Part shown: positions 23,454 to 35,281 of the stretch, piece after piece
Numbering within the stretch: position 1 is the stretch's first letter
Layout of the letters: the number at the start of each line of letters is the position of its first letter
Source of the DNA: Udeniomyces pyricola
Lineage: Eukaryota; Basidiomycota; Tremellomycetes; Cystofilobasidiales; Mrakiaceae
Assembly: GCA_039545295.1 (NCBI GenBank)
Contig: BCIK01000002.1
Span: 274,706 to 338,705 of the forward strand
Length of the DNA stretch: 64,000 bases
Reading direction: 5' to 3'
Notes under the pieces: generated by a model
Seen by the model: only the letters and a program-made list of their open reading frames with translations
Databases searched by the model: none
Told to the model about the DNA's origin: nothing
Program-made: the position numbers and the translations under genes

Positions 23454-25391
23454 GTATGAGCTGGAGCAAGTGAGCTGCGGACGGAAACAGGGCAAATGGT
23501 CGGCAAGCTGCAAGGATCGGAGTGTTGTAGTCGTATATACGTAGTTACTGAGTACTAGTGTACGATGGACCTGAGGCCGCTGTCGACCTATCTATCAACC
23601 GGCTGCAGCGCTCAGGCGCTCAGGATCTCCTCATGTCTCTGGGTGAATCATGAGCCTATGGCATGATCCCCGGACTGGCCGACCTGGTCGGAATGCACGT
23701 CATTCTCTGAAGGCAACTCGATGTTTGGTAACTGATCATCGGCCAACATCGTGCGACGTGAAACCAAGTGTGGTATGTGCCAGTATGTATTCTGGAGAGG
23801 TTTGAAAATCTGAGACCTGAAAATCTGACACCATACAATTGGCCGATGTCCGGTGTCCCTCCAACCTGTTTCCGCTGATGATGTTACGTCGCGTGCGCAA
23901 ACGCGTATTACGTATGCTGTGCAATGCAACGTCTCGCCTATTCTTGTCCAGCCTCACAATCTCAACTCCGCACGCTGCACACGCCAAACCACTGCTATCT
24001 TGCATCCGCATAACCACTCTTTTCAGCTGTCCTGCCTCACAGGCTGTTGTTCTGTTACGCGTCTAAGCCGTCCAGAGACTCGCTGATCCCTCGGCCTCCA
24101 GATTACCACATCCCACCTGATCTGATATGCGCTCAGCGACGGAGGAAACTTTAAGGCTCTCTCCTCCGAGTCTGATCTCCGGCAAGCTCCGACGCTAGAC
24201 GATGTCCGACGCTAAACCAAGCAGCTCCCTTCCGCACCCAGTCACTGAGAATCATCGCTACGTCTACCGAATGGTTCGAGACGATCATGACAAGCCAATC
24301 AGGTCGTATCCCTAATCAGAGCAGATTGAGCGCCAGCGTGTACGCCACGATGCAAGGTCTAAGTCCCGTGGCTCTGTGGGGACAGCTGATCCAACGTCCA
24401 CATTTCATGATCCAGAGTCTCGCCTACTCATCGCGTTTCCATCACCTTCGACCACTGTTGGCAGCATCATTTCCTGTTCGACAAAGAGTACGCGGCGGAT
24501 CGCTTGTTCGAGACGATGGTTACGTAGGACATGGTACTGCGCACGTGTACGTTTCGACAGACGAGGGCCGCGGGGTGAGTATCTCGTGTCCATCTCATGT
24601 CGGCTGATGAACCTGGGTGCACGCAGACAATCGACAGAAAGCAGGAAGTCTGCTGCATTCGATGATCTGATTCCTATTTTCGATTACATTGATAGGACAC
24701 CGCGTGGTCACAAACAGCACAACGACGACATCCATCTTCCGGACGTCCGTCATGGCTTGCATCTGACAGCCATGGCGGGAATGATGAATGAGGCCGTCGG
24801 AGACGGAGAGTCCCATATCCCAATGCATGGAACTTATTAACAGGACAGCCGCAACCAATAGCGTTGGGGAAGACGGGTACTTGAGCTGATATCTTGATAC
24901 ACGTGGAGCTCCTACATGTCGACCGCAACGAGACTTTGCATGTTCCATTTCTTCCTGTGCTGTCATCGCGAGCAGCGTGACATGTACGCAGGAGAAGTCG
25001 TACGATAGTTATGTTCACGCTATGAAAAGCAACCACCTTTTCCCGACTTGCGTATGATTGGCAATCGTGTATCCCTACCGTCTTCATATTGATGTGCGCG
25101 CCGCCGGGGAAATCGGCCAGGCACCGTTTCCTTGTTTGTGTCATGTTTCTCTTCCTTCCATTATCTCCTTTACCCGTGGCTCCTTCCCCCTTTTTGCCCT
25201 GTTACCCTTATGCGTCGGTCCGAATCTTACTCGCGTCTCTTCAAGAACCGTTACAAGCGCTCAACATTTGCATCCTGAACCACATCCTTAATTCCCCTGG
25301 ACTTCACCAGCATCGCATCCCTTCCACTTCCCTTTCCCATCCACCCTTTGCTCTCACCTTCCCTCGGTAGACTCCTCTCCATTCCAACATC
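23454..25391. other. divergent intergenic region, no gene seen
   Basis: This lies between the sulfite oxidase start (minus) and the RRM-protein start (+). Open frames around 24290-24840 have no recognisable composition or splice support. C/T-rich sequence at 25140-25390 is the probable leader of the RRM gene. Confidence 0.45.
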
Positions 25392-27877
25392 ATGCTTGCC
25401 GACAGTATCCACTCCATCAAGCGAGAATCGCCCCCTCCCGCCGCCATCACGCCAGCCGCGACGGCAGCCGTACCCGCTCCCGCTCCTGCCTTTGCCCATG
25501 CGACAGTGCCCTCGGTCGCCCAGCCTGCTCTTTATGTTCCTGCCTCTCATGGAGTCCAGCATAATCCCGAGCAGGTCAATGCGCTGGCCACGACCTTTGG
25601 CCTAGGTCCAGAGTTTGCTGGTCAGTCAATGTCTAGGTTGTCCGAGTGACTTGTCTGCTGGCTCTGGACGTTGGAAAATTTCCTGCTTCCCCCCCCCTCC
25701 TGCTACCTCTAATCATGGCTGACTTTGACATCTATGTTTTTACTCGACCTCTCATACCTCATTGTTACCCCTCTTGGCATTTAATTTCCGTTCCCGTTCG
25801 GCCAGGGCTCTTTGCCGGTCAGAGCAGCTACTCTCCCTCTCCGCTATCTTCCCACCAGTCATCTCTAGCCCCGTCGCCTAAGCCAGCCGAGGTTGTCATT
25901 CCCGTCGTGACTGGTCAGTCCGATTTCAAACTCGTCGATGATCATCAAAATCGCTCGCACATGCTCATACCAAGGGTTGACTCACTCGGTCATGAGCCGA
26001 CAGTGTTTCTCTCCCGTCTTTCGCCTACCTCAACTGAGGGGCAACTCAGTATCATCGGTAGCGCCTACGGCAAGGTCAGGACTGCGAGGTTTGTCAAAAA
26101 GGAAGGAGAAGGCAAATCGTGAGTTTTCTCTTCCATACTATGATGTGACAGTATTCCCATCACCAACCGCATGTCCATCCCTATCCCATCTTCATCTCAG
26201 ATTCGGCTTCATCACATTCGACCAGAGTACGTATGACTTTTGCTCCACAGATGGATCGTACTGCTGTTTGTCGGTCATGATAGCTGACTCCGAGTCATGT
26301 TGTGCCCACTGTCAGTCTCCGAGGCCCAGCTTTGCATCGATAAGCTCACCGAAAAGGGCTACAAGATTGGTTTCGCTCGAGTACGTCTTACCTCATTCGC
26401 TGACCACGTCTTTCCATACCAATCATACAGGTCAGAGTTGACCATTCTGTATCGTTATACAATCCTCATCCCAGGAAACCCTAAAGGAGAAGCTCGAGCG
26501 ACTCTCTGATCCGTTTGAGACCAATGTTTACGTGAAAAAGTGGGCACACTTGTGTTGTCCAGGATGGTAACCTGCACGTAGAATGATTTCACTGAAGCCT
26601 TCTAGATTCTCGATTACTACAGCCTTCCTGCCGATACAACCCAGCAGGTTTGTGATAGTTCTGTTTTGTTACCTGCCTTTTTCTTGGCCACGATCTTCAT
26701 TCGAGAACTGGTCATACTTCTAACTCAACTTCTCCATCATACAGTCCCTCGAGGTTCTATTTGCACCTCATATCATTGTCTCAACCAAGATCCTTGATGG
26801 CGGGAAGGGTGGTGCCGAAGGCAAAGGCGTAGCGCTGGTCAGGTGCGTCCTGATAAAAAACCCATGGCGATTATCTGATTGTCCTGTCTCTTTCATCTGC
26901 TCAAACACGAGATCATTGACATAAACTCAAATCCTCTACCACAGACTTCAGACTAGGGAAGAAGCTCACCAAATGGTAGACAAACTTCACGGCCATATCC
27001 TTCCAGGTGGAGTGGGCCCTCTAGTTGTTCGGTAAGTTTGTCCATGCTTGTGTCCTTTCCTGCCCTCCTCCCTCTCCCTCTGTTTCATCTTTCTGATGTC
27101 GATGAGTTGATTTTCACTGCATCTATATCTTATCCGCAGTTTCGCAGACAACTCCGCGCAGAAAATTGTGCGAGAGGAAGCCGCCAGAATTAAGAGGTCC
27201 AACAATGCTTCTGGCTGCGCTGACTCGGAACTCTACGGCGACTTCCAAGGCTCGCCCATGAGCTCGGTCGGATTGCAAACGTGAGTCGTCGTATCTTACT
27301 CTCCAATCTGTGTCAGTATAGCATGTCGGACTAACATCCTTTGCCATGTCTCGCCTTCAGACCCGGCACACCACCCTACATCCTCCCTCAGGGTCTCATG
27401 TTCTCGCCAAACTATGCTCCATCCCAACTCTCATCCGTATCCAATTACGGCCAACACGTTCCCTCTCATCTCTATTCCCCACTCGCACAGCAGAAGCTCT
27501 CACCTCATGTATCTCAACAACATCAACAGCCGCATCAGCTTCTTCAGCAGTATATCTCCACTCCTACCCAAAGCCCAAGCCCGCCCGGGTTCAAGGCGCT
27601 TAGCGCTGCCGCTCAACCTTGGGCTGCCTCATACACCCAACAGCTTCAGCAGCAGATGCAAGCTACAATCCAACAGCATCAACAGCAGCAAGCTCAGCGC
27701 GTTGCCAGAAGTTCAGCCCTCTACGAGCAGAGACGCGTTCCCGGCTCGGACACCACCTCCAGTGCCAACGACCAACATGCGAGCAACGTACAGCCATTTA
27801 TGGAGGGTCTCAAGGGCGTGAGGGTCATTCCGGGATCAACGGCGAGTGAGATTGAAACGTTTGGCCCAAAGTGGTAA
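25392..27877 (+). CDS. RNA-binding protein with two RRM domains (RBMS/MSSP-like)
   Basis: Ten exons (25392-25620, 25806-26118, 26201-26226, 26316-26380, 26475-26539, 26623-26647, 26745-26842, 26945-27031, 27140-27280, 27361-27877) sum to 521 aa. An Ala/Pro/Ser-rich N-terminus of about 150 residues precedes RRM1 (TVFLSRLSP, then FGFITFDQ as RNP1). RRM2 follows (TNVYVKNLPADTTQQ as RNP2, GVALVRLQTREEAHQMVDKL as the RNP1 region). RRM2 ends LVVRFADNSAQKIVREEAAR, which resembles human RBMS proteins. The C-terminal third is Gln/Ser/Pro-rich (QQHQQPHQLLQQ and similar), a typical condensation-prone tail. Both RRM domains are split over micro-exons of 25-98 nt. It probably binds single-stranded AU-rich or telomere-like nucleic acid, but the target is not readable here. 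Confidence 0.88.
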
Positions 27878-29283
27878 ATCCTGAGGGTCCAAACAGCTCC
27901 CACTGCATCCTGCACCTAATCTGCCCAAACATCGTTCGCTTTAGCCAGCTGTCATTTGCTTTCCTCGCCTGATATTTCTGTTGCCTCAGTTGTCCCTTAT
28001 GTTTCTCTCGCTCGCTTCAATTGTTTTTGCTTCTTATATTTTGGGTATCATCCTCTTGCTCTCGTCCGTTTCACACTCTCGCTAAACCTGCAATCATGGT
28101 TCATACGCGTCTCTTACGCCCCCCCCCCCCCTTTCTTTTTCACCCCTTCCGTTTCATGTCTCTGCCTCCATCTGCGAATCGCTCTCAGATCTCTCTTCCT
28201 CTCTTTCAGCTTCAAGCCTACTCATCTCCTTGCGTTTCCCGCATCATGCTCCTGTTCGAATTTCCCTTTTTCTTCGTCGCTCCTTCCGCTTGCTTCGTAG
28301 TACCATGATCCGACATCCACGTATAAGTCTTCAGTCATTTCCGTTCCTCCCACTTCTCGCTTACCTCAGGTTCCTCTGTACCTTTCTCTTGCTTTGGTAT
28401 CCTCCCTGATCATCGATCATCCCCGACCTGTCGATCAGCTCGCGCTCGTGACCGTACGTCTTTGTATCGGAAACTATATATATTGGAAATCGATCTTCGA
28501 TCTGTCTGGGCTCAAGCTCGCTCTATCGCCTATGATCATCGAAAAGATCGAATCAGATACGGTTGAGAACATCATCACAGGACTCGCACGATTGACTAGA
28601 CATTTCCGGGGAATATTGTATACATGTGGTGGCCAATTTTCCTCGGGTCGTTGAGACAGTTGTACAAATGATTGCTGGTTCAGCTTGGAATCGGGTCGAA
28701 GGTTTCAACCAAGTTCTAAGCGTGATGATACATCTAGCGATGGAAAGATGGAATCAACGACACGACGTTAAAAAAAAAACGGCCCATGAGTCAAAGCTGC
28801 AGCGCGAAGCCGGTTCGGATAGTACGTGTACGGGTACGTTAAAAATTGAATTCGTTTCCATGCATCTGATATATTTACAGTTCTCCAGTTGGTTAGTTAC
28901 GTGCGCTGCGCAAAGCGCCTTGGCAGAATTGGCCAGAATTCGCAGGCCGTCGATTCTTGATGACTCTCGACTCACGCTGCAACGCCGCAACCGCTTTGGG
29001 CTGCGAGATCAACTTGTCGCGTCATGGATGCAATGTAAATCCTTGATCAGTTCCAACAACGCCCCGGCTAGCAACTCTTGTCAATCACCTGCTCACCAGC
29101 TGCTCGTTGCTCACCATCTGAGCCCTCAGCCCCACACTTCGTACGTGCCCATCTCCACGCGTCGTTCCATCGGCTTTAATCTGCACGTCAAGCCACTGAA
29201 CTGCCTTGGCTCTTGTTTCCTTCTGTCTAGCACTTCACAGCGTCGACTGCTATCCGTTCCAACGTACAACGACAACCTTTCAC
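27878..29283. other. intergenic, no gene seen
   Basis: This is a C/T-rich 3' region of the RRM gene up to about 28400, then mixed sequence. A plus-strand open frame at 28626-29366 has no recognisable features and contains an A9 run. I do not support it as a gene. Confidence 0.4.
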
Positions 29284-30541
29284 ATGAGTGCTACCCTGGT
29301 AAGCGTCCCTTTCTGTCCGATCTGGCTAGTCGAGCTGATGTCAGTATGACGGGAGACGGAGATTGAGCTTAGGTAGGAATGTCGATAGCGGAGGAAACGC
29401 ATGAAGCAAGGGACGAGAAGGGGACTTTCTTGGCGCCGAGTAGTACGCGAGCGAGACGGGCGGGCTGGTGCCGTTCATGATTGCTATATCTCTCTCGATG
29501 ACAACGTGAAGACTGAGTATTGAGCGGTCACCCCCGCTCCTCACGAAAACTGACAGCCTTCCTTCCTTGCAACTCCGCATAACACTCGCGCCATGGCCTC
29601 AGACATCGTCCCAACTCGAAGAGTACAAGACCATCTTTGAACTGTTCGATCATGGTGAGTCGTCGGTCGATCGGGGAGCTTGTCGCTTCAATCGGTCATC
29701 TTTGGTTGCTGACCCAAAGGCTTCATCTGGTTTCAATCACCCAGACAAAACCGGGACTATCTCCCAATCAGATCTCAAAATCATGATGAATTCTTTGGGC
29801 CAATCTCCAACAGACGAACAGTTGGCTCAAATGATTTCCGAGGTGCGTCAACTTGCCCTATGGTTTGCTTGCTGATCACATGCTCTTTCTTTCGATCCAT
29901 GACTGCCTCGGGCATGATGATGAGCTGGTCCTGATCTTATGCACGGCTCCTTTGTTGTTCAGGTCGATACCTCCCAAAGTGGTGTCTTGACGTTCGATGA
30001 CTTTCTGGCGCTTCTCAGTCCGAATTCCCCTTCGGACGAAAACGATTTGGTCAGTCACCCCTCCCCCTTGCTCCCTCCCTCTCTCAACCGTCCTAGTCCA
30101 AAGTTTCACACTTGGAGATCTAGATCTTCCATGGCTGACTTTCCTCTTGATGTCTCGCTTTGTTTGCCTTTGCTTCGCTTCGGACCGATACTGCAGCGCG
30201 TGGCGTTTAACGTCTTTGACGTTGACCGATGTGGTGTCATCAATGCTAAGGACCTCGCGTAAGCAATTGGCTCAACCCCCGTCTACCACCAAATCGATTG
30301 TATCTCGTGGGAGGCCTGAACTATCGCGTCAACGAAAAGTCCTGACCATCGCAAACTTTGATATCCCGCCATGTTTCTTCCTCTTGTTCTCCATCTCTTT
30401 CTGTTTTCCAGTCACGTGATGACGACTCTCGGCGAAGACTTCACTGCCGAAGAGATCAACACGATGATCACTCAAGCCGATCACGACGGAGATGGCTCAT
30501 TAGACTTTCAGGACTTCCGTCGGCTCATGATGTCCCGTTGA
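29284..30541 (+). CDS. calmodulin-like EF-hand protein, Asp at the last position of all four loops
   Basis: Exons 29284-29298 (inferred MSATL), 29603-29654, 29745-29842, 29963-30049, 30197-30258 and 30412-30541 give 147 aa, the length of calmodulin. Four EF loops are complete: DHDKTGTISQSD, DTSQSGVLTFDD, DVDRCGVINAKD and DHDGDGSLDFQD. Flanking text is calmodulin-like (MMNSLGQSPTDEQLAQMISEV, VMTTLGEDFTAEEINTMI). In every loop the twelfth residue is Asp, where canonical calcium-binding loops carry a bidentate Glu. Known family biochemistry says Glu-to-Asp there weakens Ca2+ binding or favours Mg2+. It may therefore be a myosin-light-chain- or centrin-like adaptor, or a low-affinity sensor, rather than the cell's main calmodulin. 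The start exon is inferred: ATG-AGT-GCT-ACC-CTG before GTAAGC, in phase. Confidence 0.85.
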
Positions 30542-31555
30542 GTGCCGTAGAGGAAAAAAAAAGCACAAAGAACCTACAACATCCATGACCCTATCGAGTC
30601 GTTTTCGTCTCAAAGCCGGATCGATTTTGACTCCAGCTTTTGGTGGCTCGAGTGGAAACATGTTTGATTGGTACAACTGGTGGTGCTCCGACGGCTTGGT
30701 GGTACCTGTCCAATGTTACCCAACTGTCCTTCTCCGGGTCCAACCTTTTCGTTGCTTTTTTTTTTATTTTAAAATTCTGTTTCGTCCATCAAGGTCATCA
30801 TTCGTCTTGTTTCTTTCTGCTTTCTTTCTGCTTTGTGCTGTCCGTCGTCCGTTGTCGTCTTCTCTCCTTCGTTTCCACATTTACCTACTTCAGCCAGCCC
30901 ACCGCATTTCCCTTCCACCCCAAACTCTTTTTCTTCTTCTTTGTGCTTCTTCATTCGAAACCCTTGCATTCAGTTTGCGTTTGAACCGAATCCTTCGCTC
31001 GGATCCCCCCCCCCCCCCTTTCGTGGATCTCTCTCTCTAACCTTCCCTGGCTTTGAAGTTGACCTCCAATCTTCTCTTTATCGGTTCCTATCACTCTGTA
31101 CACCTCACATCTCTTAAGATGAACACTTCTTACTCCCGTCTACTTCTCATTGTCTCTCTCCTCTCCCCCCCCCTCCCATCTTTCCCTTCTGTATTTAATT
31201 ATTTTGACTTGACTGCACTCGTTTTTCTGTGTGATCAGAGTAGAGCAGTCGAGAGAACCCCCCCCCCCCCCCCCCTTCCAACCGAGAGCACGAACACATG
31301 TACATATATATATATATATGAGTAAAAAGTTTGGGTGTAATGGATCGGTAACAACTTCTATGAAGCCGTGAGACTGATCTACATGAGACGAGAAAAAGGG
31401 TTCAGTCCGACGAGAAAAAAAAAAAAAAAAAAAAAAGACGTGACGTGACGTTACGGGAAGAGCAGTTGTATATCAGGCGCGGAATGCAGAAAAAGTCAAA
31501 GAGAGGATGAATCATCGATCATGTTAGTAGGAACATCGATATAAAATCTGATTGA
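30542..31555. other. convergent intergenic region, low complexity
   Basis: This is the 3' region of the calmodulin-like gene and of the MFS gene. It is C/T-rich with an 18-nt C run at 31258-31275, a (TA)n tract at about 31306-31319 and a 22-nt A run at 31415-31436. No gene is seen. Confidence 0.5.
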
Positions 31556-32194
31556 TTATGATATGTCGACATGGGTAGGTTCTGTGGATTTCGTAGCCGA
31601 CGCCCGCTTTTGGCTGGGGACGAATGCCCATAGAGCGACGCATGCGCCCATCATGCCGACGACGACGGGGTTGAGAACCCATGTGCCGTACTTGTCGGCG
31701 AGAGCACCGGTGATGAACGGGAAGAGGGCCGAACCACCTGTTCATCAGAGAGGCGTTGTAGAAGAGATTATTTATTTATTTATTTTAAAAAGGGAAGATC
31801 AAGGGCGATGAAGGGATGTGATGTCGGAAGAAGTCGATCAACTATTAGCTAGCAACTCTCTAAGAACGAGATTCAAGATATAGATGACCGATCGACATGA
31901 TGGCGCACAGGAGAGCAAGAAGGACAAGCGAAAAAGGAATGGAGAACAAGACAGAAAACGTTTGCTGCCACTGACCTTGTCCGAACGAAGCGATCCAGCC
32001 GATCGATCCACCAGCCAGTCGACGAGGAAGGACGTTCGTGCAGACCAACATGATGATAGGGTAGAAAGGACCTATGACCAGGAAGGGAAAAAAAAATAAA
32101 GAAAGGAGAGCCAGGGAAGGAAGGAAGCAGGGGGGTTAGTATGCCGAGACGAACGCAGGCACGATGCGAATGGGTGTAGGTTGTGCGTGGAGAG

Positions 32195-32225
<31 letters not shown>

Positions 32226-34460
32226 AAGGGAGAACGTCGGTCATCGATTGCGGATACTGACCTATGAACACGCCGATCATCGACACTGCGACCGCGTTCC
32301 CAACGAGCGACGGGACTTTCCATACGACCATCTCGAGGCCGAGAGAGAGGAAGCTGTAGAGATAAATGCAGTTGGAAGGTCCTAGAAGGGGTGTGAGGGG
32401 GATGAGGATGATTCGACCGAGCGTCAGGCCGCCGAAGAAGCCGGTTGGGATATAGCCGGCTGATGGACCGCCTGTGGTCCACATTGCAACCAGAAATGAC
32501 AAGGGGATGATGGTCAGTGGGATATAATAGAGACGGATCAAACCAAGGGCGTTTGATCAAGTCGAGAGACACTGACCTCCGCGAGTCTGAGATGTATGTC
32601 CATCGGCAAAGAGGGATCAATGCCAAACATCGTCGTTCAGTAAAGATGTATCCCAACCTCACGCGGATACAACATGTAGCCCATGGTACACGACTGACCT
32701 CGATGACAAATGTGGTAATCCATCCTCCGATCGTGACTTCCAACCCGACATATGCTAGGGCGAAAAACGCGAGGACGTGCACGGCGGGTGTTTTCATGAT
32801 GTCGACCATCTTTGCTCCGCTCCCACCGGCATCGACCGCAGCTGCAGATGCTGATTCACGATCATCAGAGATTAAAGACGGCTGGTCAAGGTCTGAAGTG
32901 GAAGGGGAACCGGTCCCAAATGTGCCTGGAGGCTGATACGTCCGGCCAAGGAGCGATTGTTCGGATCGAAAGCGAAAGACGTATATGAGGGCAGCAAGAT
33001 CCTGTCCGAAAAGCAAGACAATCAAGAAAGATGAAAGTTGAATCATGCTCGGATGTCAAGTTGGTTTATTAATGCCTGAGAAAGGCACGAGGTATGTACA
33101 GTTGACTTACGAAGAGAGCGATGCCGAACGAAGAGAGGTAGTAATACGAAAAACGAGGCGAGTGGGCAAATTGCGTCGCTACCAAGGGCGCAACGAGAGC
33201 ACCCCCACCTTGATTGAGGAAGGTTCAAGAGAAAAAAGAAGAAGAAAAAAAACAACACAAACGAGCAGATTACGTGATAAGTTCAATACGAGTCAATGCT
33301 GATGATAGACTTGATGAGCCGAGAGTGACTTGCCATAAACGGCGTGCATCACGCTCATCTTCCATACTCCTGGCAAGAGTGAGCAAAACGAGTTGGCTTG
33401 AGCATCCTGGAGTTGAGAGTAATTTGTTTGGGTGGACCATGCCAAGTCAGGGGTATGCTGTCGTCAGTATTCATGTATGGATTATATATCTACTGACACA
33501 GACCTGGCAATGATGCGACGCAGGCAAGATGTAGATTACTGACCTGTAGGCCGATTCCAATGCCGGCGAGCAAGAAACTTAAGCAGTACAAGGGGAAAGG
33601 GGGAGCCCAGCATTGAAGAATATATGCGGTCGTCTGAGAGTTCCGCAGGAAAGAAGAGAGAAAGCCAAAGACGCAATACGTCAAATCAGTAACAGCGACC
33701 ACGGAAACAACCTTTTTCGCATGGGAAACAAAGACAGATGAACAAGTCATGGACAGGACAGACCTGCAAAGCTGCACCAAGGGCAATGACTTTCCCAAAA
33801 CCCAAGCGATCGGTAAGGATGACGTTGAGGATGGCCGCGATGACGAATCCGACAAAGTTCACGATATACGTCAAGGACACCAGGGTAAAGTTGACCTGAA
33901 TTTTGGTGAGGTTTGAGTGAACAGATCCAGTCCAGTCAGATCAGAGTGTTTCTCGAAACAAAACGTAGAGGGTTGGATGAGTAAGGATGCCTCACGTTGT
34001 AGTGTTCCTGCACTGTGAGCAGCAGAGGGCCGAAGGATGCGTCGTTCCACCCAGCAGCAACTGAACGAAGCAAAGGATCGGCTTGTGAGGGATCGGCACA
34101 TATATCTGCCACGTCTTCCTGAGTCTATCAATGAGGATCATTGAACATACATAGACAAGTGAACAAAGCCGCCAGAGCCCATGCTTCCTGGCTACCACCA
34201 AGGACCAGCGGCGGTCGCCCCTTAGCATCGAGCTCGGGCATCGCCTCCAGTCGCATCACTTGGAGTGCTCCTGATGCTGGTGTTACTTTCGGGATCGCGT
34301 CGCGTATGTAAGGGTCTTGATCAGTTTTGGATGGAGTCGCGCCGTCGCTGCCTTTGTCGGGCCAGTATGGAGCACCGGCATCTTCAATTTGGCTGTATGA
34401 AAGAGCCGTCACCGACTGGATCGATGGGTCGACTTCAAGAGCCTGACTGGGAGCCTCCAT
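31556..34460 (-). CDS. major facilitator superfamily transporter (12-TM type)
   Basis: This is an integral membrane secondary transporter; the substrate is unknown. The gene is split into many exons. The N-terminal cytosolic region of about 110 residues (starting MEAPSQALEVDPSIQSVTAL) leads into the first membrane helix (AWALAALFTCLCMF) and then SLTYIVNFVGFVIAAILNV followed by TDRLGFGKV. That Asp-Arg-X-Gly-Phe-Gly text is the MFS loop-2/3 signature. Later exons give TTAYILQCWAPPF, LSFLLAGIGIGLQ, VHVLAFFALAYVGLEVTIGGW, SAGYIPTGFFGGLTLGRI, NCIYLYSFLSLGLEMVVW, AVAVSMIGVFIG, LVCTNVLPRRLAGGSIGWI and the end LADKYGTWVLNPVVVGMMG. This resembles fungal MFS proteins of the Bsc6/fucose-permease-like group. 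A cytosolic loop between helices 6 and 7 is Ser/Asp-rich. Individual exon ends were not all fixed. Confidence 0.82.
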
Positions 34461-35281
34461 GAGGTTTATGAGTGTGTTGTATGTCGGTGGATTGAGGTGA
34501 AGGTTGAGAAGCGCACTACACCTGTCGGGGTTTCATACCCGCAGGGCGACTCTTGAAAGGGGCAGTCAACGGCCGCGGGATGGGGAAATTTCTGTTTTGC
34601 TGGCGTGTGGTACTTAAAAGATGATATAGCCGCGTTCTTGGAGGACCAGAGTGATAAAGACGACTGATGCGCTGGCAGGTGGCTAAGTTGACGATACAAA
34701 GACCGACGGCCGATTCGAGGTGACGGTGTCGAGCCGAACAACCGGAACGTTGACGGATGATGCGCTGGCAGATGAGATATAAAGGGGAAAACCCCGATTA
34801 TCACCCATATCGATCGACTCATCAGTCCATCCGTTGGGTGTGTACTTTGTACCAAGTTGTACGTTGTACGTTGTACTCCGCCCGACAAGTAAGTTGGCCG
34901 GTATATATGTTGGTCAAGCGGGCCGACATGAAGCTAAGTGCTCATGAGTGCTTCCGGCCGGAGCACGTCATCAACGTACTTACGAAATGCTCATGCAAAT
35001 CTCTCAAGGTTACTTGGACGTAGAGCTTAGAGGGCTGCAAGCATGCCATTGTTGATGGTTATGAACCGTCCTCATAAGCCTATCCAGCATATTGTCCGGC
35101 CTGGTCCAGCTTGCGGCTGGTCGAACAGCGCGCAGTACGTGCGGTTCCCGGATGCGGACCAAGCGCGAAAGCAGTGTGGACGATCTGATCTGTCACTGAT
35201 CGTGTTTAGCTATTCTTGGACCATCATCAACCATTAACCATCAGCCGATATCCACCATCCACCATCCATCAACAATTCATC
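34461..35281. promoter_or_regulatory. divergent promoter region, MFS transporter / tail-anchored orphan
   Basis: No gene is seen. It contains two copies of a 14-nt direct repeat (34665-34678 and 34758-34771), a TATAAA at about 34778 facing right, and a short tandem GTTGTAC repeat at about 34855-34876. All lie within 420 bp of the MFS start and could serve either gene. Confidence 0.4.
34665..34771. repeat. direct repeat TGATGCGCTGGCAG, two copies 93 nt apart
   Basis: Exact 14-nt copies occur at 34665-34678 and 34758-34771, about 205 and 298 nt upstream of the MFS start codon. They might be binding sites for a regulator of this transporter; that is an inference from position only. Confidence 0.7.

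Noticed and set aside
24290..24840. Overlapping open frames of 106 and 154 codons (+)
   Set aside because: No protein-like composition, no splice support and no recognised motif.
28626..29366. 246-codon open frame (+) before the calmodulin-like gene
   Set aside because: It includes an A9 run and low-similarity text, and it overlaps the inferred first exon and intron of the calmodulin-like gene in another frame.
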